Source: Oenanthe sinensis (lineage: Eukaryota; Streptophyta; Magnoliopsida; Apiales; Apiaceae). From it: a stretch of DNA of 64,000 bases. The DNA lies in the NCBI GenBank assembly GCA_028671895.1, contig CM053800.1, positions 23,829,886 to 23,893,885 on the forward strand, given 5' to 3'. Of the stretch, positions 1 through 10,319 are shown in pieces (positions within the stretch are counted from its first letter, which is position 1; each line of letters starts with the position of its first letter). Under the pieces are notes generated by a model. It did no database searches. It saw only the letters and a list, made by a program, of their open reading frames with translations, and had not been told where the DNA came from. The position numbers and the translations under genes were made by a program.

Positions 1-2078
1 TATGTGATGTAAGTTGCATGCAAGTCTTGTTATAATGATGGGTTAGTTTGTAATGCTTGTACCTAGCTGGAAATGGCATAATTTTGCAGTTTGAGTATGA
101 ATTGCCCGAGTTTAGGCAATTTCTTTTAATTGACTGCCGTCGCCGGCGATGAGCTCCGGCGAGCCGACGACCGGAATCATATTGGTTGTTTTTGTTTTCG
201 GCAGTTTTAATTGCTAGTGTATGTGTTGATTAATGATTCATAGCATATTATAATTGCATGTTAATTCCTTGTTAGTAATTCAAAAAATTTGAATTATATA
301 ACTAATTATCATTCGATAATTGAGGTAATAGTAGTAATACATGATTGGTAATTCATCTTTTGATGTTAATTGCTATGTTTAGTTAGTGAATTGTATTGCA
401 TGTGGATTTTGGGTAGTAATTCGAATGATTAGGTTCTTAAAATTTATTTTCGAATCATCATTATGATTATTAATATGCTTTTGATCCATTTTGATTAGTA
501 ATGGGATTTGTAAGCTTGATGGTCTTCGATTATTTCTAGCCAATTGAGTTTGATGTCAATTGCTTGGTGATATGGTCGAATAAGGATTAATCTATGGCCC
601 TGTTATTCGAATTTTAATCATTTTAAGCAAAGTATAATTCTATATTTATATGCTTACTAGTAACGATACTAGCTGTCCAATTTTTTTACGTTTTATTAGA
701 TGTAAGAGTTTAATTATAAGATTATGGCTGTAAAGATGATGGCTATATGTAATTAGTGTAGAAGTTGATAATATATATGCATAGATGATTTGTTTGTGTC
801 GGTTGTATTCCGACGGGTAGTCCTATTTACAGGGGAAGTGTTGCCGAAATTTTCTAAAATATAAATGCTTTTATTATTAAAATTGGCAACTTAACCTATA
901 TAAATAGGATTACTAGTAGGGAATAGTAATAGTATTGTTCAATACTAAAGTATCATATATGTTGCCTGCTTATGTGCTAAAGTGTTTCTACTATTAATAT
1001 AGTACTATGGTTTCGAAAGGGTAGATTGAGTTAGACATTAAAGAGAACGTCGAGTATGAATGAGAAACTGAAATAGTATTATACGTGTGTAGATTCGAAG
1101 GAAAGAGAAGTCAAAGATAAGGGAAAAGCTAAAGTAGAAAGTTAATGACGTTGATAGTGAGATCCACCTGTTCAGCAGCTGTAGCATTCCTTTTTGGGGC
1201 AAGTAACTATTGCCAAATCTCTTTAAACTCATGAAGTGTTTTATGAACTGTTGTATAATCCTGCGAATGTTTTACTTTATCTCAACTGTTTTAAGATACA
1301 GCATGCCTTATTTTAACTGTTTTACTTAAACTGCAACCTTATACAAGTTTTGACTATACCTTAAACTTTTCAATCCCTGAACTGCTACTGATAACTTATA
1401 AACTAGTTTTAAATTCTTAAACTATCAACCTTAACTGTGACTTGTGTTTTTCACCATTTCCTTATCCTTGTTTACTTGTACTTTAACCATGATGAGTACC
1501 CTATTGCTATTACCTAATCACTATTTTAAATCAGATGCTTTATAATTGTTTTAAAACCTCTTGTTATACCTGTGAAATTGACCCTACAACCAAACTTTAC
1601 TCCTATAACATGATTTTGATCCCTATGTCATGATTCCTACTCACTTTACTACAAAAGAGACTTCTATATAAATTTGTCTTCGAATAAAATTTACCTCTGT
1701 CTCTTAACTTTTAAAAGATGGATTTAAATATGAAAGCCGACTTTCAAGAAGTCTTTTTCATCAAATGATTTGGTAATTTTAAAAGATATGGTGTTGATAT
1801 TATAGGAATTCCGATCAAAATGGTTTCTGCGGATTCCTATAGGTTGGAGGCGTAAGAGGCCGAGTGACGCCGGTCCAACACTTTTATGTGAAGACTATAA
1901 TGAGATAGTCAATGGCTATCATGAGATAGCCCAAGGCCAATGGCAATAAATGCCTTTATGAGTACTCCTTACGTCCAGAGGGACTTCAGTCCGTTATGAG
2001 GACTTTACGTGGCTGATCACCCGTATTGTCCGGGCGTTGTGAGAAAACTCCAATCAAAATGATTTGGTTTTATAAGTA

Positions 2079-2206
2079 AAAGTCCTAATGAAAGGACAGT
2101 TTTATGAAATGATTTGGAAAACAAAGTCCTAATGAAAGGACAGTTTTATGAAATGATTTGGAAAACTAACTCCTAATGAAAGGATAGTTTTACAAGAATG
2201 ATTTTT
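2079..2206 (+). repeat. Triplicated ~44-bp hairpin repeat in LTR B
   Basis: Three tandem copies start near 2081, 2124 and 2168. Each carries GTCCT-AATGAA-AGGAC (slightly altered in the third copy), a 5-bp perfect stem, followed by AGTTTTATGAAATGATTTGG or a variant. The same triplet is present in the inverted family-B LTR at about 63585-63705. Confidence 0.85.
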
Positions 2207-2622
2207 TAAATGATTAGTAATGAATTTTGAAATGCCTTACAATACCCTGCTTTATATAGCATAGAACTGTCAGATATATCTTGATTTTGACTTTGTTTCA
2301 TTTATTGTACATTGCTTCATGTTATCCATCTAACCCCTGCGAAGTATTCCTAAACCTTGAAATGATTATTTTTAAAAATTTCTTCAAACCTTTCACCCCA
2401 GACAATTAGAAACATTAACCCTGAACTGAACTCTTCAAATACCTGTGCTTCTATCAGTAAAATCCATGAATAAAGTTTTTCGTGTAATGAATACCAAGAT
2501 TAGAAATTTTGGAGTATAATTATAGGACAATGATGTCCAGGAATGATTTTTAAGTATGAATATGAAAAAGGATTTCTAAATTTTATATAATATTGTAGAG
2601 CTGTGTTAACCTGTATGGTTAC

Positions 2623-2647
2623 TTGCTGAGCTTTTGTGGCTCATTCT
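2623..2647 (+). promoter_or_regulatory. Conserved LTR hairpin (TTGCTGAGC..GCTCATTC)
   Basis: TGAGC at 2627-2631 pairs with GCTCA at 2639-2643, about 390 bp before the LTR 3' end. An equivalent hairpin lies at a similar distance from the LTR end in family A (29273-29293, minus) and family C (54267-54284). The function is unknown. A place near the R region, acting in initiation or polyadenylation, is a guess from position. Confidence 0.55.
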
Positions 2648-3036
2648 TTTATTTTCTAACCTCTACAACTTTTGAGAATCATGGTACGTCATAAGCAGAC
2701 TGCCAGAAAGAACATGTCTTTCATTAACTATGTTAGGCTGGCTGCCAGTGAACAGGTAAGATCGAGGACGAGTTAGCAGGAAAGACTTTGTTAAGTCTTG
2801 TACTTTTGTTAATAGATTTTGAGATGCTGCAGAAGTTGTAATAATATTATTTCGTTATTATAAATGTATATGTAAATAAATGTAGATGTGTGCTTGTTTC
2901 ATACCATTACCTTGAAAGGTCCAGGGTAGTAGTCGGGGTCGTGTATATGCGTATATCCTGTTATTGTTATTTAGGGTGCATGCATATAGAGTGTTAGTGA
3001 CTCCCCGATCTAGACCCCGGGTCGGGAGGGCGTTAC

Positions 3037-3746
3037 AAATCACCCCTGTCATAGGAAACTCTCCAGTGAAGAGAGTCTTGGTAGACGGTGGATCGTTTGT
3101 AGATATCCTATTTTATGAAGCCTTTGTGAAGATGGGATATAATGATTCACAGCTGACCCCCTCTGACATGCCAATCTATGGCTTCAATGGTGTCGAATCC
3201 CGGATAGAAGGAATCATACAACTACCCATGACTATGGGCGAAGAACCTCGACAGTCTACTCAAATGCTAAATTTCCTAATTATCAAGGCTAGCACCACTT
3301 ACAATGCGATCCTTGGTAGGACTGGGCTGCATGCTTTCAAAGCGATAGCCTCTACATACCATCTGAAGCTGAAATTCTCGACTAGGAATGGAGTAGGAGA
3401 AGAGAAAGGAGATCAAAAAATGGCTCGAAGTTGTTATGTAGCTGCCTTGAAGCCTAGTGGAACTAGGGGGAAGGTCCTCCCTATTGAAGACATGGATGTC
3501 AGGGATCAAGAAGAAAGAAGGGGTAAACCCGCAGAAGACGTGGAGACTGCTCCTTTGGACCCTTTAAACCCTGAGAAGGTAACTTATGTAGGGACTTCGC
3601 TCCCCAAAGACCTGAAAGAACAACTGATACAGTTCCTGCAAGATAACAGGGATGTTTTCGCTTGGACAGCAGCTGACATGCCAGGAATAGACCCCAAGCT
3701 TATAACACATCAGTTGAATGTAAATCCTGGAAGGACAGTGGTCTAA
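3037..3746 (+). pseudogene. Tat pol segment 1: aspartic protease and linker (5'-truncated by LTR B)
   Basis: The frame opens straight out of the family-B LTR, so the upstream part of the protease is displaced. The protease active-site block reads VLVDGGSFVDILFY, with the catalytic Asp codon at 3084-3086. It has DGG where many retroelements have DTG or DSG; DGG variants are seen in Tat-type elements. Downstream, the block with YNAILGRTGL and the STYHLKLKF motif are typical of Tat protease. The linker to RT (FAWTAADMPGIDP) is well conserved. The frame ends at an in-frame TAA (3744-3746) where related proteins carry Gln, consistent with a CAA or CAG to TAA change. The frame then continues unchanged into RT. 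It would have been cleaved from a gag-pol polyprotein. It is non-functional as found. Confidence 0.88.
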
Positions 3747-4990
3747 CAGAAGAAAAGAAGTTTTACCCCTGAAAGACAGGAGGCCATTAAGCAGGAAGTA
3801 GAGAAATTACTGGAAGCTGGATTCATTGAAGAGATTCAATTCCCTGAATGGTTGGCTAACCCAGTAATGGTAAAAAAAAGCAACGGAAAGTGGAGAATGT
3901 GTGTAGACTTCACCGACATAAATGACGCCTGTCCTAAGGACTATTTTCCTCTGCCTAGGATAGACACGATGATAGACGCCACAGCTGGGCACGAGATGCT
4001 TAGCTTCATGGATGGATTTAGTGGCTACAACCAAATTAAAATGCACCCCAATGACGTCCCTAAGGTATCGTTCATTACTGACTTTGGGGTTTTCTATTAT
4101 CTAGTTATGGCTTTTGGACTTAAGAATGCAGGAGCCACGTATCAAAGGCTTGTAAATAAAATCTTCAAGCACCTCATCGGTAAGACCATGGAGGTCTATG
4201 TTGACGACATGTTAGTCAAGAGCTTAGACAAGGCAGATCATCTTAAGCACCTAAGTGAGGCATTTGAAGTTCTGAGAACCCACAAGATGATGTTAAACCC
4301 GGTCAAGTGTGCCTTTGGTGTAGGTTCTGGAAAATTTCTAGGCCTAATGGTCTCCAAAAGAGGCATTGAGGCCAATCCCGATAAAATTCAATCAATCTTG
4401 GATATGGAGTCACCCAAGACAGTAAGAGATGTCCAAAAACTCACGAGAAGGGTAGCAGCCCTGGGGCGCTTCATATCCAAGTCAGGAGAAAAGTGCCTGC
4501 CATTTTTTAAGGCCCTCAAGAAGGTTAAAAATTTCGACTAGAACGATGAAAGCCAGGCTGCTTTTGAAGAGTTAAAAAAATATATGGCTGAGCCACCTTT
4601 GCTTGCCAAACCAAAGCTGGAGAAGTACTGTACATATACCTTGCCATCTCTAGCCCGGCCCTGAGCGCTTTTCTCGTGAAGGAAGAAGCAAAGGTTCAGA
4701 AACCCATTTATTACGTTAGCAAGATTCTGCATGGAGCAGAGCTGAACTACTCGATGGTCGAGAAGTTTGCCCTGGCATTAGTAATGGCTTCGAGGAAGCT
4801 ACGCCCTTACTTCCAGGCGCATGTTATTGAAGTCTTGACAGACCAGCCTTTGAGAAACATATTACACAACCCCAAGGCCAGCGGTAGGCTAATTAAATGG
4901 GCTGTTGAGCTTCGAGAGTTCGAAATCAGATACAAGCCAAGAACGGCCATCAAGGCTCAAGCTCTAGCTGACTTCGTGGTTGAGTATACC
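3747..4990 (+). pseudogene. Tat pol segment 2: reverse transcriptase and RNase H
   Basis: RT copies the element RNA into DNA in the virus-like particle. The order of motifs is normal: an entry block with QKKRSFTPERQ, then VKKSNGKWRMCVDFTDIN, then the catalytic YVDD (Asp codons 4203-4208), then the thumb and connection region. The catalytic Asp pair is intact. A TAG at 4539-4541 stands where a Trp is expected (TGG to TAG). A frameshift near 4626-4640 moves the rest of the connection and RNase H to frame 2, which stays open from 4676 (SAFLVKEEAKVQKPIYYVSK, LTDQPLRNIL). The classical RNase H segment reaches about 4990 with ALADFVVEY. Sequence similarity is strong despite two lesions, which points to fairly recent inactivation. 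Confidence 0.9.
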
Positions 4991-5470
4991 ATTCCCAACC
5001 AAGAAGTCGGGGGGCAGGAGGAAGACAAAGAAACTGAAAAAAACAAGAAGAAAGAGGAGGAACTCAAAGAATACTGGCTGCTCTTTTTTGACGGAGCTTC
5101 AAAAACGAGCACTAGCGGTGCTGGCTTGGTTTTGCAAAGCCCTAATGGATTCATTGTTGAGTATGCAATCAAATTGGATTTCCCCACTATAAACAATGAA
5201 GCGTATGAAGCTTTGGTAGCTAGATTGGTCTGGCCAGAACCCTGAGGGCGAACAAGTTGAGAGTATGTGGTGATTCAAGGTTAGTGATCTCTCAAGTAAA
5301 TGGGGAGTTTGAGGCCCGAGAAGAAACTATGGCCAAATATTTGAGGATTGTTAAGGCTCAAGCCACACAATTTGAGGAATGTCACTTTGAGTATATCCCG
5401 AGAGAGGAGAATGTGAAGGCTGATGCCTTATCTAAGTTTGCATCGTCAGAGAATGATAGTTGTTCCGGCA
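4991..5470 (+). pseudogene. Tat pol segment 3: additional (archaeal-type) RNase H
   Basis: A Lys/Glu-rich linker (about 5008-5070) precedes a second RNase H, the aRH domain typical of Tat elements. The first catalytic Asp is in FFDGAS (codon 5090-5092), a later Asp is in CGDSRLV (5272-5274), and the ADALSKF block follows. The family motif NNEAEYEAL reads NNEAYEAL here, so the Glu between 5203 and 5204, expected to be catalytic, is missing by an in-frame 3-nt loss. A frameshift near 5222-5232 moves the reading to frame 1, where LRANKLRVCGDS resumes. This domain is therefore dead twice over. The assignment is firm because both flanking domains are unambiguous. Confidence 0.85.
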
Positions 5471-6777
5471 ATGTTTATTTCCAAGTCTTGAAGACCCCAA
5501 GTATTAATGCTAAACTGGTAGCCCCGATCGAGCTAGGGGCCCGTTGGATGGATCCTATCAAGCTTTATTTGGAGACGGGAAAGACACCATCTGATCCCAT
5601 AGAGGCAGGCAAACTGTCAGTAAGGGGCTTGAAGTATGCCCTTATAGAGGGAATTCTCTACAAAAAGTCATACGTAATACCCTATTTAAAATGTTTAAGA
5701 CCCCATGAGGCTGAAGCAGCCCTAAGGGAAGTTCATGAAGGTGTATGTGGGCAAAACCTTGGAAGAAGGGCTCTTACCCATAAAGTCATGAGACTAGGAT
5801 TCTATTGGCCTGAAATGCTTAGAGATGCTAAAGCTTACGTTAAGAAGTGTGACCGCTGCCAGAAGTTTGCACCCGTCGTTAGGCAGCCTCCTGAGATGCT
5901 GACATCCATTAACTCTCCACTCCCCTTTGCCATGTGGGGAATGGATATTTTAGGCCCGTTTCCTATGGCCAGTGCGCAAAGAAAGTTTCTCATAGTCGCC
6001 ATTGATTACCTCACCAAATGGATAGAAGCCAAGCCCTTGGCCAAGATGGACACTAAGAATGTAACACAATTCTTCTGGGAGAGTGTTATATGCAGGTATG
6101 GATTACCCCGAATCCAAGTGACAGATAATGGGACTCAATTTAACAACAAAGACTTCATAGAATACTGTGGAAACTACGACATTGAACTACGCTTCACTTC
6201 AGTTGCTCATCCACAATCAAATGGACAAGCCGAAGTGGCCAATAGAATTATCTTAGATTGACTCAAAAAGAGGATTGAACGCTCCCAAGGGACTTTGGTT
6301 GATGAGTTGCTTCCAATCTTATGGGCGTACAGAACTACTTGTAGGACTTCAACAGGTGTTATTCCGTTTCAACTAGCCTATGGGGCCGAGGCAGTGGTGC
6401 CCGTTGAAATAACCCAAGCATCACCGAGAGTGCAAGAGTTCCAAATTGAAGCCAATGAAGAAGGCATGAAGCTGGCTTTAGATTTGATAGATGAGATACG
6501 CGACAAGGCCAATGCCCGAATAGTGGCAAATCAAAAGAAAGCTTCGTTCTATTATAACTTTAGAGTAAAACAAAGGTTCTTCTGCATAGGAGACTTAGTC
6601 CTACGAAAAATCGAAGCATCTGGAGCTGGTCCCAAGGGCAAGTTAGCCCCAAACTGGGAAGGACCATATCAAGTGAAAGATGTCACAGGACAGGGCGCAT
6701 ATAAGCTCCAAACACTTGAAGGGATCGAAATCCCAAGAAGCTGGAATGTTGCCAACTTGAGAATTTATTATGTTTAA
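5471..6777 (+). pseudogene. Tat pol segment 4: integrase
   Basis: Integrase inserts the cDNA into host DNA. The N-terminal zinc domain spans about 5705-5865 with VHEGVCG and KKCDRCQ. The second zinc-binding His of the HHCC set is replaced by Asn (codon 5755-5757, CAC to AAC). The DDE core is complete: Asp in GMDILGPF (5944-5946), Asp in TDNGTQF (6124-6126) and Glu in NGQAEVAN (6232-6234). A TGA at 6259-6261 follows ANRIILD, where related enzymes read through. The C-terminal part then runs open to a natural TAA at 6775-6777, including the GDLVLRKIE and LAPNWEGPYQV blocks of the gypsy integrase C-terminal domain. No chromodomain is seen, as expected for Tat. Confidence 0.9.
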
Positions 6778-7100
6778 GTTGTCAATTTTTATTTTCGAGA
6801 ACATTTAATTATTGACTTGTTTAAGCCTCGAAGGCATAATTTGTTCCTTTTTATACTAAATTATAAGTTTCGAGAAATGCTTTCTGTTTTCCTTATATAA
6901 CGTTTGTCATTTTCACTTAGTCTTTTTACAAGCCTCGAGAGTATTTGTTGTTTATATTCAAGATAAACACGAAAAACAAAGCAAAACTAAAGCACGAAGT
7001 AAAAAGGCAGGAAAGTAGAATACATAAATAAAAGCCCGAAGGCTGAATGTTTTTACAAAGCCCCTGGGGGCAACATAAATAAGGAAATAAGAAATCCTAT
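6778..7100. other. Intergenic region between Tat integrase and antisense aORF
   Basis: About 320 bp of AT-rich sequence with repeated CTCGA-containing words (CCTCGAAGG, CCTCGAGAG). It would serve as the 3' UTR both for sense pol transcripts and for the antisense gene. No ORF or clear terminator is recognised. Confidence 0.6.
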
Positions 7101-7280
7101 CTACGCTTCTTCCTCCCCCTCCTCTTCTTCTCCTGAAGAATCCTCGCCGCTTGAGGAAGACGAACCCTCTTCACCTTCGTCAGATTCCTCTTCTCCAGAG
7201 GAACTCTCTTCTGTTAGGGCCGGAGGAGTTGTCTTGGGAATGGATTGCTGGGGAGATGGAGTAGGGCTAGGCTCGTTAGC
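7101..7280 (-). pseudogene. Acidic C-terminal tail of the aORF, cut off by TAG
   Basis: Directly beyond the TAG at 7281-7283, the same frame stays open for 59 codons to a TAG at 7101-7103. It encodes a Pro/Ser/Thr-rich segment followed by a Glu/Ser-dominated stretch (GEEESDEGEEGSSSSSGED). The compositional boundary and the in-frame continuation indicate that the original protein was about 596 residues. The upstream stop is probably a CAG to TAG change in a Gln run (RQQ-stop). Confidence 0.75.
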
Positions 7281-9101
7281 CTATTGTTGCCTAACATCAG
7301 GACTGCTGTCCCCCTCGGCTTCTTCTTCCTGAGCTGCAATCAACTGCTTTAGAGCTTCAGCTGACTGGGGACTTTGGAAATCCACTTTAGGGTTGAACAA
7401 CCCCGGATGCTTCGCCAACTCTACTTTCAATGTCTCATTCCAACCAATTGTGTAGTTGGCCGGAAAAAGGAGATCGTCATGCTGCTGAATCAAGTCTTGA
7501 TATTCCTCCGAGCCCAAATATTTGTCAATGGTTGCGTTTTGATCGGCCTGGAGCTTTACTATCTCAGCTTGAGCCCGCTTTAGCATATCCTCCTTCTCCG
7601 CCAACTTCTCCTCCAAGTATTTTATCTTGGCATGCGCCACAGTAAGTTCTGTTCTATGCTTCCCTACCCGAGCCTTCCACGACTCAGTTTGATGCAAGGA
7701 AGCTTGAAAGTAAGCGTTGGCCTGAAAAATGAACAAGTTAGGCACATAGGAGGGCAAGACACAAATATAAGGTGCTAGTAAAGCCAAAATATAAATGGTG
7801 TGCCAGAAAAAGAAATTAGACAAGTAAAAAAGCTTACCGAAGCCAGAGCCTGTGCACCTAGTTCCCTAGTGCTCTCCTCATCACGACCTAGGACGATATC
7901 CTTGTAGTCACAAGGAGTTAGGGAATGGAGAGACCAGTCCCTTGCATGGTCTGTGCTACCGACCACAGTGTCTGATTTCCTGAAACCCCAACCCGGTTTG
8001 TAGGCCAGGGACTTGGGTGCCTTGACAGCTTCACCTCCTTCAGCCACAGATGTCCCTGTATGGGGCTGCATGAAAGCTGGCAGCTCCTTCCCCTGTCTGG
8101 GATCATTCATCAGCCTCAGCCACTTCATGCGGCCGGTCTCCTCCACGGGTGGCATAGTCCACTCATTGATCTGAGCAGCAGCTGGAAGAACAAACAACCA
8201 AACACAAACATGGTTAGTAAAGCAATGCAACAAAAAATTTAAAGTTGAAGGGTAAACCCAAGGGAAGTTTTATACCTTTGTCTGAGGCCCTCGATAGGCC
8301 CACTACTTTTAGCCTACACTCATCAAGAAGAGCCCAAGAGACTTCCTTGGTCTCCGCCTGGGTGAGCGCAACATAAGCATTTTGCTCCTCCAAAGAGAGC
8401 AGGATTGACTCGGCGCTCCCATCTACGACTTTGCCAAACGTGGGCCTAAATAGAGTCCCCCAGTCTCCCCCCTCCCATGAAATTTGAACAAAGTTTTCCT
8501 TCCAGTGAAGGTTATTGTCAGGAATTGAAGAGTTATCAAAGATGTGGGGTTTATTTGGCCTGTGGGCTATGTGGACCCAACCCAAGGATAGGCTAGAAGA
8601 ATTTTTAGATTGAAAAATTTTGCGAAAGAGGGGAACAATCATTTTTATTTTCTTTTCTAAACAAAGGACCATGAAATAATGGATGAGCCTCCACCCGTTG
8701 GGAACAATTTGAGAAGGGTGGATTTGAACGTCCGCTAAAAGAGTTGGAATAAAATAATGTAAAAGAAACCTAAGCCCCGCTAACAGGGCGTCTATATAAA
8801 CAAACAACTTTGAAGGATTCCAATGGCTGGTCCTGTCACCAGGCTCTGCCAATGAAATGGTGAAACGGGGAGGAAAATTAAAAAGGCGGTTGTATTCTTC
8901 TACTAAATCAGAATCAAAAAACTTGTTATTACGACTATAAGAATCTAAATGGGACAAGCTAGGATACTCGTCCCCCCTTTGGTTTATCATATCTAACAAG
9001 GACATGTAAGGAGAGTAAATTGGGATTCTACGGAGGGGTTTACCTCTCTTTGCGGATCCCGCGTTCATAGCTGCTAGCCTGGAGTTCTTCTTGTCAGCCA
9101 A
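7281..9101 (-). pseudogene. Tat antisense additional ORF (aORF), three exons, late nonsense codon
   Basis: Runs opposite to pol. Three exons join in frame: 9101-8276, 8181-7838 and 7721-7281. The introns (8275-8182 and 7837-7722) have GT..AG ends and pyrimidine-rich 3' ends, and the joined frame encodes about 536 residues. Exon 1 holds a block (IHPSQIVPNGWRLIHYF, then VPLFRKIFQ and GWVHIAHR) that I recognise from plant proteins labelled putative gypsy-type transposon (Pfam Transposase_28-like). Exon 3 begins a coiled-coil-like Lys/Glu/Leu-rich stretch (KYLEEKLAEKEDMLKRAQAE). The first codon at 9101 is TTG in the context AAATTGGCT, probably a lost ATG; the first in-frame ATG is at 9068-9066. 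A TAG at 7283-7281 cuts off a further in-frame acidic tail. The role of such aORFs in Tat elements is unknown. Its preservation is notable beside the broken pol. Confidence 0.82.
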
Positions 9102-9749
9102 TTTCTTTTCGATCTACTGAATATCCTCGAGAGTTTTAGAAGCTGGAGTTGCTTGAAGAATTGAGAGCTCGAGGGTGTAGTGAAATTTGAGAAGTGAGAA
9201 ATGAGAAGTGAGGGAAGTGAAGCCCCTCACTTCACTCATATAAGACACCCAGCCGGTCACCTACCCGTTCGAATTCCACTTTTTACCGGAGTCTCTAGGT
9301 CGCATGACCGTTGAAATGTAGATCAACCGGTGTGACCGGTAAAGGGCCTCATCTTACCAAGCCCATGATTGGAGGCCCAAAAATAAACTAATATAAATAA
9401 ATAATTAAAATAATTATAGATCTTTCTAGAACCTGGAAGAAGAATCTAGACTTCGGGCCTATGAAAGCCCATAACTAACAAGCCATGAAGGCCCGAAAGC
9501 CTCGAAGCCCCAGTATTTGAAAAACCCAAGGCCTAGAAGGCCCAATAAAAAATATATGGAGGCCCATGATCCAAAAGCTTTGACAGCCCACTATTTGGGT
9601 AAACCAACTGAACTCTATAATTAAACACATAACGAAGGCTCATATTGTATTGGGCCCAAAAGCCCAAAAGCCTGTAAGGCTCCACTTGATCTAATTAGCA
9701 AGGGAATTAACTACTTTTAAACCTAAGGGGATTTTTGAGGTTCGTTTCG
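9102..9749 (-). promoter_or_regulatory. Presumed promoter region of the antisense aORF with RGCCCA cluster
   Basis: Upstream of the aORF start on the minus strand is a TATA-like CTTATATGA at about 9236-9244, some 140 bp before the first codon. Further upstream, 9330-9670 is crowded with RGCCCA/TGGGCY words (for example near 9357, 9367, 9467, 9547, 9574, 9594 and 9650). TGGGCY is the plant site II element bound by TCP factors in promoters of growth-related genes. Use as a promoter is an inference. No other gene is seen in this stretch. Confidence 0.45.
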
Positions 9750-10093
9750 ACCTCAATCTTCTTCTAAAATCACAAAGCCATGAGGCCCTCACACATTTCT
9801 ACCTGGGAGGTAAATTAAGCATTAAATCGACCTCATTACAGGTCGACAATTATAAAGGCATGAAGCCCCAACACATTTTGACCTGGGAAGTAAATTAAGC
9901 GTTAATTCGACCCCATTCCAAGTCGACAATTATAAAGGCGTGAAGCCCCCACACATTTCGACCTGGGAAGTAAATTAAGCGTTAATTCGACCCCATTCTA
10001 AGTCGACAATTATAAAGGCGTGAAGCCCCCACACATTTCGACCTGGGAAGTAAATTAAGCATTAAATCGACCTCATTCCAGGTCGAAATTAAC
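9750..10093 (+). repeat. 80-bp tandem array in the Tat 3' UTR (about four copies)
   Basis: ACACATTT recurs at 9791, 9871, 9951 and 10031, giving an 80-bp period. Each unit holds GACCTGGGAAGTAAATTAAG, a GTCGACAA word and ATTATAAAGGC. The middle units are almost identical. Tandem repeats between pol and the 3' LTR are a recognised feature of plant Tat elements and a known source of satellites. Confidence 0.92.
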
Positions 10094-10303
10094 TCAATTA
10101 TAAAAAGAATCTTGCTTTTTGAAGGCTGTTATGAATAAAGTTCTTTGAGAACTGATTTATACAATGTTGATTCTTTAAAAGAGTTAATAATGCAAGGCCT
10201 GAGCCCAAAAAACGAAGCAAGGTTGGCTGAAATAAGTCAAAAGCCCGGTGAGGCACTTAAAACCCTTTGTGAAACTTTTACGAAAACTCATGAAGTTTTT
10301 CCA
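10094..10303 (+). other. Tat 3' untranslated spacer between tandem array and polypurine tract
   Basis: Unremarkable sequence. An open stretch to 10351 starts without an ATG, crosses into the LTR and has no recognisable domain, so I do not call it a gene. Confidence 0.5.
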
Positions 10304-10319
10304 AAAGTTGGGGGGCAAA
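10304..10319 (+). promoter_or_regulatory. Polypurine tract of the Tat element
   Basis: The purine-rich AAAGTTGGGGGGCAAA lies immediately before the TGACG that opens the 3' LTR. It primes plus-strand DNA synthesis in LTR retrotransposons. Confidence 0.75.

Larger units (their letters stand above)
1..3036 (+). mobile_element. Family-B long LTR, 3' part (solo LTR or 3' LTR), left end outside window
   Basis: A non-coding stretch that ends GGGCGTTACA at 3036, where it abuts an open Ty3/gypsy protease frame, so 3036/3037 is an insertion junction. The same sequence is present in reverse orientation from 62776 to the window end, which supports a repeat family. Its 3' terminus (GGGTC..GGGAGGGCGTTACA) resembles the termini of the family A and C LTRs here, which begin TGTAATAACCC. 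Both LTR pairs and the solo LTR in the window are of this TG..CA type, so this is read as a chromovirus-like (Tekay/Del-type) LTR. The 5' end is off the window, so solo LTR and 3' LTR of a full element cannot be told apart. The expected TSD on this side would be AATCA. No gene is seen in it. Confidence 0.8.

Noticed and set aside
3807..5196. Minus-strand ORFs opposite Tat pol
   Set aside because: Shadows of the conserved sense pol frame, which has clear RT and RNase H motifs.
3037..6777. Possible endogenous pararetrovirus instead of a retrotransposon
   Set aside because: An integrase with DDE core, a second RNase H, an LTR and a polypurine tract are present. No movement protein or coat protein is seen.
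7101..9101. Antisense gene as a captured host gene
   Set aside because: Its position, orientation and the IHPSQIVPNGW-type block match known Tat-lineage aORFs, so no host capture needs to be assumed.
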